Part shown: in pieces, positions 27,366-34,646 of the stretch
Layout of the letters: each line of letters begins with the position of its first letter
How positions within the stretch are numbered: position 1 is the stretch's first letter
Assembly (NCBI RefSeq): GCF_036924595.1
Contig: NZ_JAZHRV010000001.1
Span: 4,092,001 to 4,156,000 of the forward strand
Reading direction: 5' to 3'
Length of the DNA: 64,000 nt
From: Bradyrhizobium algeriense
Lineage (GTDB): Bacteria > Pseudomonadota > Alphaproteobacteria > Rhizobiales > Xanthobacteraceae
Notes under the pieces: model-generated
The model's database searches: none
What the model saw: only the letters and a program-made list of their open reading frames with translations
What the model was told of the DNA's origin: nothing
Translations under genes and position numbers: made by a program

Positions 27366-27692
27366 ATGAGGAAGATCGCAATCGGCCTGCTGGCCGGCGC
27401 GGGCGCGCTCCTGGCCGGCAGCGCAAATGCGTCTGACATCTACACCAGCAGCGAATATAGCAACTCCGACCTGATACAGCAGGTTCGTATGGTCTGTGAC
27501 GATAACGGACGCTGCTATCGCACCCGCGGCAGCAGCCGCACGGTCGTCCGCGATTCATACGCTTATGCGCCGCGCGAGCGATATATCGAGCATCGACGCT
27601 ACCGTGACTGGGATGATGGGCCGCGAGCCGGCGTCGGCATTCGCGCACCTGGCGTAAGCGTGGGCGTCGGCGTCGACAACGATCGCTGGTAG
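27366..27692 (+). CDS. Small secreted Arg/Tyr-rich protein
   Basis: 108 residues with an excellent AAGGAGGA ahead of ATG 27366. A signal peptide (MRKIAIGLLAGAGALLAGSANA) is followed by a two-Cys segment (CDDNGRCYRTRG), an Arg/Tyr-rich middle and a Gly/Val-rich tail ending VGVDNDRW. The composition resembles small envelope proteins common in Bradyrhizobium. Function unknown. Confidence 0.75.
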   Translation: MRKIAIGLLAGAGALLAGSANASDIYTSSEYSNSDLIQQVRMVCDDNGRCYRTRGSSRTVVRDSYAYAPRERYIEHRRYRDWDDGPRAGVGIRAPGVSVGVGVDNDRW

Positions 27693-27716
27693 GCGGACGA
27701 AGAGAAACGGGTCGGT

Positions 27717-27746
27717 GAGAGACTTCAGCTCAGTCTGAAGTCTCTC
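27717..27746 (+). terminator. Perfect 12-bp hairpin after the small secreted protein gene
   Basis: GAGAGACTTCAG (27717-27728) pairs with CTGAAGTCTCTC (27735-27746) around CTCAGT. It starts 24 bp past the stop at 27692. There is no T-run, so it may be a factor-assisted terminator or an mRNA 3' stabiliser. Confidence 0.5.
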
Positions 27747-27779
27747 CGCCCGCGTCGGAAATATTTCATTTTCCTTTCA

Positions 27780-27804
27780 GGAACGGCGGGCGGCGGCGCC
27801 TGTT
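27780..27804 (+). promoter_or_regulatory. Possible EcfG-type promoter for the CBS gene
   Basis: GGAAC (27780-27784) and TGTT (27801-27804) are 16 bp apart, one base away from the GGAAC-N16/17-CGTT pattern of the general stress response. It lies 40 bp before ATG 27845. Confidence 0.4.
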
Positions 27805-27844
27805 AGCGGATGAAGCAACGGACAAAGCAAAAGGAGAGGCTCCT

Positions 27845-28276
27845 ATGAAAGTTTCCGATGCGATGACACCTGAAGTACAGCTCTGCACTCCCGATGACAC
27901 GTTAAAGGACGCCGCGCAGGCGATGGCGGCGCTCGGCGTCGGGTTGCTGCCGGTGACCGATAACGAGCGCCTGGTCGGCATGATCTCCGACCGCGATATC
28001 GCGATCCGCGGGATCGGCATGGGCCGAGGCCCGGAGGGACGGGTCGGCGACGTGATGACCGCCGACGTCAAATATTGCTACGAGGATCAGGACCTTGACG
28101 AGGTGAGCGCGAACATGGGCGACATCCAGGTCCGCCGCCTGCCAGTGCTCAATCGCAACAAGCGGCTCGTCGGCATCATTGCGCTGGGCGACATCGCGCT
28201 GGTCCAGAGCGGCAATGGCACGGGCGCGGCATTGAGTGAAATTTCACGGCCTGGCGGGCAGCATACACAAGTTTGA
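27845..28276 (+). CDS. Tandem CBS-domain protein
   Basis: 143 residues: two CBS motifs, VSDAMTPEVQLCTPDDTLKDAAQ to VGMISDRDIAIR, then VGDVMTADVKYCYEDQ to LVGIIALGDIAL. Stand-alone CBS pairs bind adenine nucleotides and often act in stress responses; the partner is unknown here. An AAAGGAGAGG Shine-Dalgarno lies just upstream. It precedes the SDR gene by 34 bp and could share its transcript. Confidence 0.88.
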   Translation: MKVSDAMTPEVQLCTPDDTLKDAAQAMAALGVGLLPVTDNERLVGMISDRDIAIRGIGMGRGPEGRVGDVMTADVKYCYEDQDLDEVSANMGDIQVRRLPVLNRNKRLVGIIALGDIALVQSGNGTGAALSEISRPGGQHTQV

Positions 28277-28310
28277 TCTGTGCAATGCCCCTGTTGTGAC
28301 ATGAGCGAGC

Positions 28311-29075
28311 ATGAAGCGCTTTGAGGGAAAGGTCGTCATCGTAACCGGGGCGGCCTCCGGCATTGGCGAAGCCACCGCGCGGCGCTTTTCGTCCGAAGGC
28401 GCATGCGTCGCGCTGGTGGATCGCAACGAAATGCCGCTGGCCGATGTCTCGAAAGATCTGCCGGCGCAGTTCACCCTGTCTCACCTCGCCGACGTCTCGG
28501 ATAGCGAAGCCGTCGACGCCATGGTGACGACGGTGGTGAAGCGATTTGGGCGGCTGGACGTCCTGGTCAACAATGCCGGCGTCTATGAGGGCGGCGACTT
28601 GGCTGAAATCACCAACGAGCAGTGGCGCAAGGTGATGGCGACCGATCTTGACGGCGTCTTCTTCGGTTGCCGCGCGGCCCTCCCCCATCTTGAGAAGACG
28701 TCAGGCTCGATCGTCAATACGGCCTCGGTATCCGGAACCGGCGGCGACTGGGCGACCAGCCCCTACAACGCCGCCAAGGGCGCCGTCGTGAACCTGACGC
28801 GGTCGCTGGCGCTGGACCTCGGCAAGAAAGGCGTTCGGGTAAATTCCGTCTGTCCCAGCCTGACCCGGACCGGCCTGACGGCCGATATGATGCAGGACGA
28901 GGAACTGCTCGCGAAGTTCCGGGAGCGGATTCCGCTCGGGCGGGTTTGCGAGCCGCATGAAGTCGCCGCCGTCATTGCGTTTCTCGCCAGCGATGACGCA
29001 AGCTTCGTCACGGGGGCAAATGTAGCCGTGGACGGCGGCGTTTCTGCTTCCAACGGTCAGCCGCCGCTGGCGTAG
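28311..29075 (+). CDS. Short-chain dehydrogenase/reductase
   Basis: 254 residues. The classical SDR layout is intact: cofactor motif TGAASGIG (about 12-19), NNAG, the catalytic Ser region NTASVSG and YNAAK, and the C-terminal VDGG. The Asp at VDRN after strand 2 suggests preference for NAD. The substrate cannot be told from sequence. It is a complete enzyme, unlike the SDR remnant 900 bp downstream. Confidence 0.88.
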   Translation: MKRFEGKVVIVTGAASGIGEATARRFSSEGACVALVDRNEMPLADVSKDLPAQFTLSHLADVSDSEAVDAMVTTVVKRFGRLDVLVNNAGVYEGGDLAEITNEQWRKVMATDLDGVFFGCRAALPHLEKTSGSIVNTASVSGTGGDWATSPYNAAKGAVVNLTRSLALDLGKKGVRVNSVCPSLTRTGLTADMMQDEELLAKFRERIPLGRVCEPHEVAAVIAFLASDDASFVTGANVAVDGGVSASNGQPPLA

Positions 29076-29108
29076 CGACGCCTCCTACGCTTTTTTCACG
29101 AGGTCCCA

Positions 29109-29134
29109 GGAACATCGTTCAGCCGCTCGCCGTT
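29109..29134 (+). promoter_or_regulatory. EcfG-type promoter
   Basis: GGAAC (29109-29113), 17-bp spacer, CGTT (29131-29134): an exact match to the alphaproteobacterial general-stress sigma factor pattern. It is 49 bp ahead of the small gene at 29184. Confidence 0.7.
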
Positions 29135-29183
29135 CTAATGCTCATCATGCGGACAGGGGACGCCGACGGAGCGGTGAAGACCG

Positions 29184-29339
29184 ATGTCACACAAACGCAC
29201 GTTCCCTCGAAACCACAAAATCTTCCCGTCCCGAAATTCCGAGCGCTATCGATTTCGCGCGCTCGATGATTTCGGAGATGAACTGCTTGACGACTGGATG
29301 GTGGCCTATCCGGCCGTCGATCTGACCCGGTCGGACTGA
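29184..29339 (+). CDS. Small hypothetical protein (51 aa)
   Basis: 51 residues, MSHKRTFPRNHKIFPSR at the start, then an acidic helix-like segment (ALDDFGDELLDDWM) and AYPAVDLTRSD. It has an exact EcfG-type promoter 49 bp upstream, which is the best reason to call it a gene. Charge is split: basic N-terminal half, acidic C-terminal half. No family recognised. Confidence 0.55.
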   Translation: MSHKRTFPRNHKIFPSRNSERYRFRALDDFGDELLDDWMVAYPAVDLTRSD

Positions 29340-29344
29340 GCCCT

Positions 29345-29554
29345 TCAGGATTTCTTCCTCGAACGCTTCTTGGGCACCTTGGCGCCCTTCTTTCGGGCTT
29401 CGGACAGGCCGATCGCGATCGCCTGCTTTCTGCTTTTTACCTTCTTGCCGGATCGGCCACTCTTCAGCGTGCCTGACTTGCGCTTCTTCATGGCGCGGCC
29501 GACCTTCTTCGCCGCACCCTTTGAATATCTGCGCTTCTTTGCTTTCTTCGCCAT
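29345..29554 (-). CDS. Lys/Arg-rich DUF6496-like protein
   Basis: 69 residues, about half of them Lys, Arg or Ser. The centre RKQAIAIGLSEARKKGAKVP is the recurring core of small basic proteins of this family, flanked by histone-like basic arms. Such proteins may bind nucleic acid, but this is not shown. It converges with the gene ending at 29339. Confidence 0.7.
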   Translation of the reverse strand: MAKKAKKRRYSKGAAKKVGRAMKKRKSGTLKSGRSGKKVKSRKQAIAIGLSEARKKGAKVPKKRSRKKS

Positions 29555-29649
29555 CTTACCGCTCCTCAGCGTTCAAGCGTTCGCGCCGGCACGGCGCCGC
29601 CAGCACTCCCGCGCGATTCGTGTCAGGCTCGCCGCCAAGGCCGCGCCTT

Positions 29650-29955
29650 CTAGTGCCTTCCGATCGTCTTCCCCGCCGCCAGATCCTGCGCCATCTCGAG
29701 ATGGTGGCGCAGCGTCGGAAGCATTTTGTCCGCCCACTCCTTCAGTTTTGGATGGTCGCCGCCCTTGGCGTAACGCTCGAACAGCGATATTGCGTCCTTG
29801 TGATCGCTGATCTGATTGATGTTATAGCGGGAGCTGAAGTCGGCGCCCTTCAGCGACTTCAACTTGTCGATCTTGCTCTGGTGCGAGCTATCGAGCTCAG
29901 TCGGCAGCGCCATTTTCAACTCGCCGCCCGAAACCATGGACTTCAAATCGAAACT
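29650..29955 (-). pseudogene. C-terminal remnant of a DUF4142 protein
   Basis: The frame FDLKSMVSGGELKMALPTE and onward to LRHHLEMAQDLAAGKTIGRH is the C-terminal half of a DUF4142 domain (ferritin-like, normally about 170-190 residues with a signal peptide). Upstream of about 29955 the similarity stops and opposite-strand SDR sequence begins. No start with a credible ribosome site precedes it, and the signal peptide and first helices are missing. Probably non-functional. Confidence 0.7.
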
Positions 29956-30430
29956 TCTTACAAGGGCAGCGGCCGGCTCAACGGCAAGAAGGCGGTCATC
30001 ACAGGAGGGGATAGCGGTATCGGCCGCGCGGTCGCCATTGCGTTCGCTAGGGAGGGAGCCGACGTCCTGATCTCCTATCTCGAGGAGCACGACGACACGC
30101 GGGAGACCGAACGGCTGGTGACGGGAGCCTGCAGAAAGGTGGTTCTGGTTTCGGGCGACATCCAGCGCCCTGATCATTGCCGGGCCGTCATTGCCAAAGC
30201 CGTATCGGAGTTCGGCGGCATCGATATCCTCGTCAACAACGCGGCGCATCAAGCCAACTTCAAGTCGATCGATGACATCAGCGACGAGGAATGGGAACTG
30301 ACTTTCAAGGTCAATATTCACGCGATGTTCTATCTCACCAAGGCCGCCGTAGCTCACATGAAGCCTGGAAGCTGCATCATAAATACCGCATCGATCAATT
30401 CGGATGCGCCCAATCCCATCCTGCGTATCC
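29956..30430 (+). pseudogene. Remnant of a short-chain dehydrogenase (YghA-like)
   Basis: The frame YKGSGRLNGKKAVITGGDSG, then DILVNNAAHQ and HMKPGSCIINTASINS is the N-terminal and central part of an SDR of the glucose/ribitol type. It lacks the first ~40 residues (cut at about 29955), and after NPIL the Tyr-Lys catalytic segment is lost: the expected AYAATKGA appears only as AYPA in another frame. The C-terminal third is gone. It starts where the DUF4142 remnant begins on the other strand. Confidence 0.75.
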
Positions 30431-30517
30431 GGCGCGACAATCGCGGTTACCGGCGGAAAGCCGTTCCTGTAGCGGACAAAGGCCCGCCGAACACAGCACT
30501 GCCGGTGCTGGTTGGGG

Positions 30518-31165
30518 TTAGCCACGAGCCGCAGCCTGCATGCGACTGCTCAAATACTGAATGAGAACCACCGTCTTTGCGTCAACGATTTCACCGTTCG
30601 CGATCATCGCGGCAGCTTCCTCCAACGTGGTCTCGACCACGTCGATATCTTCCCCCTCCTCCTTCAGCCCGCCACCACCGGAAACCCTGTCGGCCGGCGA
30701 ATAGGCGCACGTAAAGAAGGAAATCTTTTCCATGATGGCGGCGGGACTCACATAGAGCTCGAACAATCGCTGCACATTCGTGATGCGGTAACCAAGCTCC
30801 TCCTGCATCTCCTTCACAATGCGCTGCTCGGCTTCTTCGCCGTCGAGCTTGCCGGCGCACGCCTCCACGGTTCGCTCGATGCCATCCTGCAAAAATACCG
30901 GCAAGCGCAATTGCCTGGTGAGCAGCACGGTTCTGCGTTCGGAATCATAGGGAAGAACGACGGCCGAGTTGCCGTTGTCGTAAATCTCGCGCTTGCGACG
31001 TTGCTGCTCGCCGTCGCGCCTGTGCTGTTCGTAGCTTACGCTGACCAGCTTGCCCTTGTTGTGGGCAATGATCTCGACGTCGCATATGTGCACGGTCTCG
31101 CCACTCGTCTTCATGGACTTTAAACGTCGCTGGTCAGACTTTGGTCCTGTCATTTTGTTGCTCAT
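30518..31165 (-). CDS. Nudix hydrolase, GDP-mannose pyrophosphatase NudK-like
   Basis: 215 residues from the ATG at 31165 (MSNKMTGPK); ATG 31114 (MKTSGETVH) is a shorter option. The Nudix box is CAGKLDGEEAEQ followed by KEMQEELGY, with Lys where the classic box has Arg, as in NudK. LFELYVSPAAIMEKISFF matches the NudK region after the box. It probably hydrolyses a nucleotide sugar or ADP-ribose. Its 3' end lies beside the SDR remnant. Confidence 0.82.
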   Translation of the reverse strand: MSNKMTGPKSDQRRLKSMKTSGETVHICDVEIIAHNKGKLVSVSYEQHRRDGEQQRRKREIYDNGNSAVVLPYDSERRTVLLTRQLRLPVFLQDGIERTVEACAGKLDGEEAEQRIVKEMQEELGYRITNVQRLFELYVSPAAIMEKISFFTCAYSPADRVSGGGGLKEEGEDIDVVETTLEEAAAMIANGEIVDAKTVVLIQYLSSRMQAAARG

Positions 31166-31195
31166 GGCAAGGACCAGCGCCGCCATCCATAAACC

Positions 31196-31220
31196 GGAAC
31201 GCGCCCTCCTCATCTGCGTT
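31196..31220 (+). promoter_or_regulatory. EcfG-type promoter
   Basis: GGAAC (31196-31200), 16-bp spacer, CGTT (31217-31220): exact match. It is 22 bp ahead of the DUF3072 gene start, leaving room for the GGAGGT ribosome site. Confidence 0.72.
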
Positions 31221-31242
31221 AGTTCGAACGACGGAGGTCACC

Positions 31243-31431
31243 ATGGTCCTGAACGCGTATACCGATCCGATGACGGAAGAGCAGAGGAAGGCACTCAAGC
31301 GTCTCTGCGACCAGGCCGATATTCCCGACAAGTCCGGCGAATTGCTCACGCGTCCGGGCGCGCAGCATATGATCGAAGAACTTCGGTGGAAAGCCGCGGA
31401 GCAACACCAAGGCCTGACGCATCGAAGCTAG
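31243..31431 (+). CDS. DUF3072 small protein
   Basis: 62 residues: MTEEQRKALKRLCDQADIP, then LTRPGAQHMIEELRWKA, the DUF3072 pattern. GGAGGT lies four bases before ATG 31243 and an EcfG-type promoter just upstream. The family has no known function. The sequence predicts a soluble helical protein. Confidence 0.8.
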   Translation: MVLNAYTDPMTEEQRKALKRLCDQADIPDKSGELLTRPGAQHMIEELRWKAAEQHQGLTHRS

Positions 31432-31527
31432 CTGGCCGGCACCTCACATCGAGACGGCACTGCCGCGTCGCCGCGCGTAACAGGCGAATGCCGTTGCTCT
31501 CGCAAGCAAACGGCATTCGCTAAGCGC

Positions 31528-31803
31528 TTAACGACCGCCCGGTTGCGGTCCAGCATTGTTGTTGGTACCGGGTCCGACATTACCCATGCTGGAAGGACTG
31601 CTACTGGACTTCATTTTGCCGGTAGCCGTCCCCGTCGTCGTTCCCTTTTTCATGTTCGTGTGCTTGGTCGTGCTCTTGGTCGCGCCTTGGCCTTGGCCGA
31701 CCTTTTGATCGCTTGACGCACCGGGGGCCGGCTGAGCTTGTGCGAACACGCTCCCAGTCGACAGTAACAGAGCGCATGCGCAAGCCAGGATAGTTTTCTT
31801 CAT
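31528..31803 (-). CDS. Small secreted Thr/Ser/Gly-rich protein
   Basis: 91 residues from ATG 31803. A signal peptide (MKKTILACACALLLSTGSVFA) precedes a low-complexity chain of Thr, Lys, Ser, Gly and Asn with no hydrophobic core, so the mature part is likely disordered. A near-match EcfG promoter lies upstream. No family recognised. Confidence 0.65.
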   Translation of the reverse strand: MKKTILACACALLLSTGSVFAQAQPAPGASSDQKVGQGQGATKSTTKHTNMKKGTTTGTATGKMKSSSSPSSMGNVGPGTNNNAGPQPGGR

Positions 31804-31834
31804 AGGGGAACTCCTTTGATTGAAGCGATTCTTC

Positions 31835-31859
31835 AACCAGAGTTCACGCAAAGGGTTCC
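31835..31859 (-). promoter_or_regulatory. Near-match EcfG-type promoter
   Basis: On the minus strand GGAAC (complement of 31855-31859) and GGTT (complement of 31835-31838) are 16 bp apart, one mismatch in the -10. It is 32 bp ahead of the gene starting at 31803. Confidence 0.4.
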
Positions 31860-31881
31860 GACGCAAACAGCTGAACGGCCA

Positions 31882-32118
31882 TCACGCCGAGGCGAGCACC
31901 GGGTGATGGGACTGCTGCCGCCTGAATTGCTGATAGGCCGAGATTGCCTTGTTGGCCAGCATCAACCGCCGCCGCTCGCCGCGGCGCACCATCAACTCTA
32001 TCGTGTCGCTGAGGAAACGGCCGGCCACCATCGCATCGTCCAACTCCCCCGTACGCGCGAGATAGTCCCAGGCGATCTCAATCGAACTCTCTATCAGCAG
32101 CGGTAGCGGTTCCGTCAT
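31882..32118 (-). CDS. Hypothetical protein (78 aa)
   Basis: 78 residues from ATG 32118 (MTEPLPLLIESSIEIAWDYLARTG). A GTG at 32214 would overlap the previous stop as GTGA and add 32 residues. The sequence is helical with a basic segment (MVRRGERRRLMLANKAISAYQQF). It is the last of three small minus-strand genes that may form an operon. Function unknown. Confidence 0.55.
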   Translation of the reverse strand: MTEPLPLLIESSIEIAWDYLARTGELDDAMVAGRFLSDTIELMVRRGERRRLMLANKAISAYQQFRRQQSHHPVLASA

Positions 32119-32210
32119 GTCTACGTCCAACCATTTTTTGGGAGAACGTCCGGCGGCAATCTCTGTTCCTGATTCGGCCTGTTGGCCGAAGGCACACCCC
32201 GTGGAAAACT

Positions 32211-32396
32211 TCACGGCCCTCCTGCAACGGCGCCTGCGATCACCATCGTCAGATCGTCCAAATCGATCTTGCCCTTGACGATGAGGTCTTCGGAGTCGTC
32301 GATACTAAGCGACTGCGGATCATTCGCCGCCTGCCTTTTCAGCTCTGCGACGATCGCCTCCTTCAGTTTCTCTTCAAGCATCCGCGATATCTCCAT
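32211..32396 (-). CDS. Hypothetical protein (61 aa)
   Basis: 61 residues: an amphipathic helix (MEISRMLEEKLKEAIVAELK), then an acidic segment (SIDDSEDLIVKGKIDLDDL) and a short hydrophobic end (TMVIAGAVAGGP). It starts 14 bp after the upstream small gene ends, suggesting co-transcription. No family recognised. Confidence 0.55.
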   Translation of the reverse strand: MEISRMLEEKLKEAIVAELKRQAANDPQSLSIDDSEDLIVKGKIDLDDLTMVIAGAVAGGP

Positions 32397-32410
32397 CCAT
32401 CGCGCCGCGG

Positions 32411-32569
32411 CTAATGGGTGTTGGTCTCATGCCACTTTTCCAGATCGGGCTTTGACGGTCCCGGCCGTTGCTCCTTCTCCGGATTGCCTTTCCACGGCTT
32501 GTCGGTCTGCTTGTGCGATCCCCAGTCCGTCCGGTCACGCGGGTCATCGGTGGGCTTTTCCTTGCTCAT
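32411..32569 (-). CDS. Small hydrophilic protein (52 aa)
   Basis: 52 residues from ATG 32569 (MSKEKPTDDPRDRTDWG), with a strong GGAGGTG five bases ahead. It is almost entirely charged or polar and rich in Lys, Asp and Pro, so it is probably disordered, as in many desiccation or stress peptides. A weak EcfG-like site lies at 32590-32614 on the same strand (GGAAC, 16 bp, CGCT). Confidence 0.6.
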   Translation of the reverse strand: MSKEKPTDDPRDRTDWGSHKQTDKPWKGNPEKEQRPGPSKPDLEKWHETNTH

Positions 32570-32733
32570 GGGGCACCTCCAGAATTGGAAGCGATGAGCC
32601 CGCGATTTGGTTCCTGCCGAATCGACCCCTCGACTGGACCAGGCTGCCATCCAGGATTGGATATCCACTTAACTTTGGTTCCAACGTCCGGCACCGAACA
32701 GACGGCTGATGTTCCCGCTCCTAGTGTTTTCGA

Positions 32734-32928
32734 ATGGACAAGAAGAAATCCGAGATTCGGTCCAAGCAGGATCTGCAAATCGAGGCGCTGGCGGCGCTGG
32801 AGCAAGCGCGGGCCATGCCTCACGGTCGTGCGCGAAGCGAAGCGCTGAAGCGCGCGGGTATTCTTCAGAACGCCGCTGACATGCAGGGATTGCTCTTCGC
32901 CAAACGTGGACGTCCACCGAAAACCTGA
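32734..32928 (+). CDS. Hypothetical protein with RGRPPK tail (64 aa)
   Basis: 64 residues: a basic start (MDKKKSEIRSKQDLQIEALA), a helix, and a C-terminal KRGRPPKT that looks like an AT-hook core. No hydrophobic segment. It may bind DNA, but only the motif supports this. Divergent from the 52-aa gene. Confidence 0.5.
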   Translation: MDKKKSEIRSKQDLQIEALAALEQARAMPHGRARSEALKRAGILQNAADMQGLLFAKRGRPPKT

Positions 32929-33008
32929 TCCAATCCTTCGAACAGGATTGTTGCGGGCACAGCCGCGCGCGTAGCCGCACGCAAGCGCCCGCCGCCGGGT
33001 GAACCATC

Positions 33009-33034
33009 GGAACCGGGAAACGTGTTTCAACGTT
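33009..33034 (+). promoter_or_regulatory. EcfG-type promoter
   Basis: GGAAC (33009-33013), 17-bp spacer, CGTT (33031-33034): exact match. It is 28 bp ahead of the gene at 33063. Confidence 0.72.
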
Positions 33035-33062
33035 GCTCTCCCCCGATAGCAAGGAGGCAACG

Positions 33063-33290
33063 ATGGGATTGGCCGAATACATGATCGTTTCCAAGCCGGA
33101 AGGCTGGACGGTTCTCCACGACGGGACCGCGCCGCACAACTACGACACAAAGGAAGCGGCGTTCGAAGCGGCCGTCGCGGCTGCGTCGCTGGCGATCCGC
33201 CAGGGCCACGAGGTCCATGTCAGCGTTCCCGGTCGCGACGCCGGCAACAAGACCGCGCTTGGCGCCAAGGATTCCCAAAGCGTGCCGTGA
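33063..33290 (+). CDS. DUF2188-like small protein
   Basis: 75 residues from ATG 33063 after AAGGAGG. The pattern YMIVSKPEGWTVLHDGT, then TKEAAFEAAVAAASLAIRQG and VHVSVPGRD resembles small proteins of the DUF2188 type, which fold as a short alpha/beta unit. It has an exact EcfG-type promoter. Function unknown. Confidence 0.7.
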   Translation: MGLAEYMIVSKPEGWTVLHDGTAPHNYDTKEAAFEAAVAAASLAIRQGHEVHVSVPGRDAGNKTALGAKDSQSVP

Positions 33291-33313
33291 TACGCAATAC
33301 GCGCGCCGCGGGG

Positions 33314-33451
33314 CTACAAACCTGCGTGCTGAAATCGGCTCGGCGCGATGCGCTCGCAGATTTCGTCGAACGCGGCTTGCATCGCCGTTGCGGTTTCAGG
33401 ATTGCCTTTCAGGAATTCGGTTTCAGGGTTGAATTTGTTCTTGCACCCGAT
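33314..33451 (-). pseudogene. Possible short gene remnant
   Basis: A minus-strand frame without a good start reads CKNKFNPETEFLKGN, then ETATAMQAAFDEICERIAP, to a stop at 33314. It looks protein-like, but it is closed upstream by a stop at about 33452 and has no ATG before the internal MQAAF. It may be the end of a decayed small gene. This is the only content seen in 33291-33506. Confidence 0.25.
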
Positions 33452-33506
33452 TCACGGAGCTACCGGGTGCACTAATCGTCGAACAGGGTATCGGATTTTC
33501 GGCGCC

Positions 33507-33656
33507 TCAGCCCTGGTTCTGTCTATACCGTTCACGAACGATTTCACCTCCGGCCCGCGTCGCAGCCCTGTTGCGATAATGATAGCTCAGGGTGCCATAG
33601 ATGAGCGCGATAAGAAGTACCAGCGCTCCGAGGAAATACGCGGCTTCGAGTCCCAT
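33507..33656 (-). CDS. Small single-pass membrane protein (49 aa)
   Basis: 49 residues: one hydrophobic helix (AAYFLGALVLLIALIYGTLS) near the N terminus, then a basic cytoplasmic-type tail with several Arg (YHYRNRAATRAGGEIVRERY). GGGAGA lies six bases before ATG 33656. No family recognised. Confidence 0.6.
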   Translation of the reverse strand: MGLEAAYFLGALVLLIALIYGTLSYHYRNRAATRAGGEIVRERYRQNQG

Positions 33657-33856
33657 CGCATTCTCCCATACTCATCTAGTATACCTGACCACGCTTTCAT
33701 TTCGTCGTGGCCATCCGCTTGCACAGTCGGCGATTGCCTCCACATCCGCAAATGGCTCAAGGATGCGGTAGCTATCTTCGTCTGGAATCAATCGGGCATG
33801 GCACCTGCGGTTCCACTCGATGCTTCAATTTAGCTGCTCTGCTGGCCGAACCGAGA

Positions 33857-33881
33857 GGGAACCCTGGTCGCCAACTCGCGT
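33857..33881 (+). promoter_or_regulatory. EcfG-type promoter
   Basis: GGAAC (33857-33861), 16-bp spacer, CGTT (33878-33881): exact match. It is 41 bp ahead of the gene at 33923. Confidence 0.7.
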
Positions 33882-33922
33882 TTTTCGAGCGTGCCGATCA
33901 ATGAACGTCGGAGAAAATTTTC

Positions 33923-34150
33923 ATGGGCGATTTCAGGGACATTCAGCACGGCGTCAACGATCCCGTTGATGGCGTCGACGTGAAGCGAAGATTCAACGAC
34001 AACCAGACGCCTCACGAACGCGCCCAGTCCGCGGCAGACGTCCGCTCCAGCGCCCTTCCCGCGTCGGACGAGGAGTTTCTGCCGGAAGCGCTGAGGCGCC
34101 GGCCGACAGGTCCGCTCAACCCACGGACTGGCCGCCATCCCACCCCGTAG
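33923..34150 (+). CDS. Hypothetical hydrophilic protein (75 aa)
   Basis: 75 residues, MGDFRDIQHGVNDPVDGVDV at the start and a Pro/Arg-rich end (RRRPTGPLNPRTGRHPTP). It is polar throughout and probably disordered. The exact EcfG-type promoter upstream supports it over the overlapping minus-strand frame. Function unknown. Confidence 0.55.
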   Translation: MGDFRDIQHGVNDPVDGVDVKRRFNDNQTPHERAQSAADVRSSALPASDEEFLPEALRRRPTGPLNPRTGRHPTP

Positions 34151-34397
34151 GCAGAATCAATTTCACGCGCAATTCGCGCGGACAACGCAGACGTATCAAG
34201 TGGCGGCACGCAGTGAACGCGTAGAGATTCAATTCAACTTATAGTGGTGGCGCCGCCCCTCATGTGTTCGTGTGGAACCGGCTCACATTGCCAAAAACAA
34301 GATCGTGATAGGTGACGCAGGCCACATTCGCGCGTGGCCGTTGGCCGTAATGCGGATGGTGCAAGCCACACTGCATATCGAACCAACGGAGTTTTCC

Positions 34398-34613
34398 ATG
34401 AAGCGTCTGTTGATTTCCGGATTCGTGGCAGTCGCCCTGCTCGCTGTCGCCACCACATTTCGTTCGCATTCAATCATTTCCGCCGAGCGCCCCACCGTGA
34501 CCACAGGCGTGGCGTTGTCGAAGAAATCTCCGGCGGCCGCGGGCGTAACCAGACTTCCGATCGAGGACTTCGAAGATATGTCGCTGGTCTTTTCGGCTCC
34601 AGCGAAGCATTGA
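34398..34613 (+). CDS. Small secreted or membrane-anchored protein (71 aa)
   Basis: 71 residues from ATG 34398. The N-terminal MKRLLISGFVAVALLAVATT is a signal or anchor helix; the remainder (RPTVTTGVALSKKSPAAAG, then LPIEDFEDMSLVF) is polar with an acidic end. An ACGGAG ribosome site precedes it. No family recognised. It converges with the cytochrome gene. Confidence 0.55.
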   Translation: MKRLLISGFVAVALLAVATTFRSHSIISAERPTVTTGVALSKKSPAAAGVTRLPIEDFEDMSLVFSAPAKH

Positions 34614-34646
34614 CGAAGCCGGGATAGTCGCCGCCGAGGATCGGCC

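Noticed and set aside
33348..33833. 161-codon plus-strand frame
   Set aside because: No family pattern, no ribosome site, and the opposite strand holds a better small gene (33507-33656).
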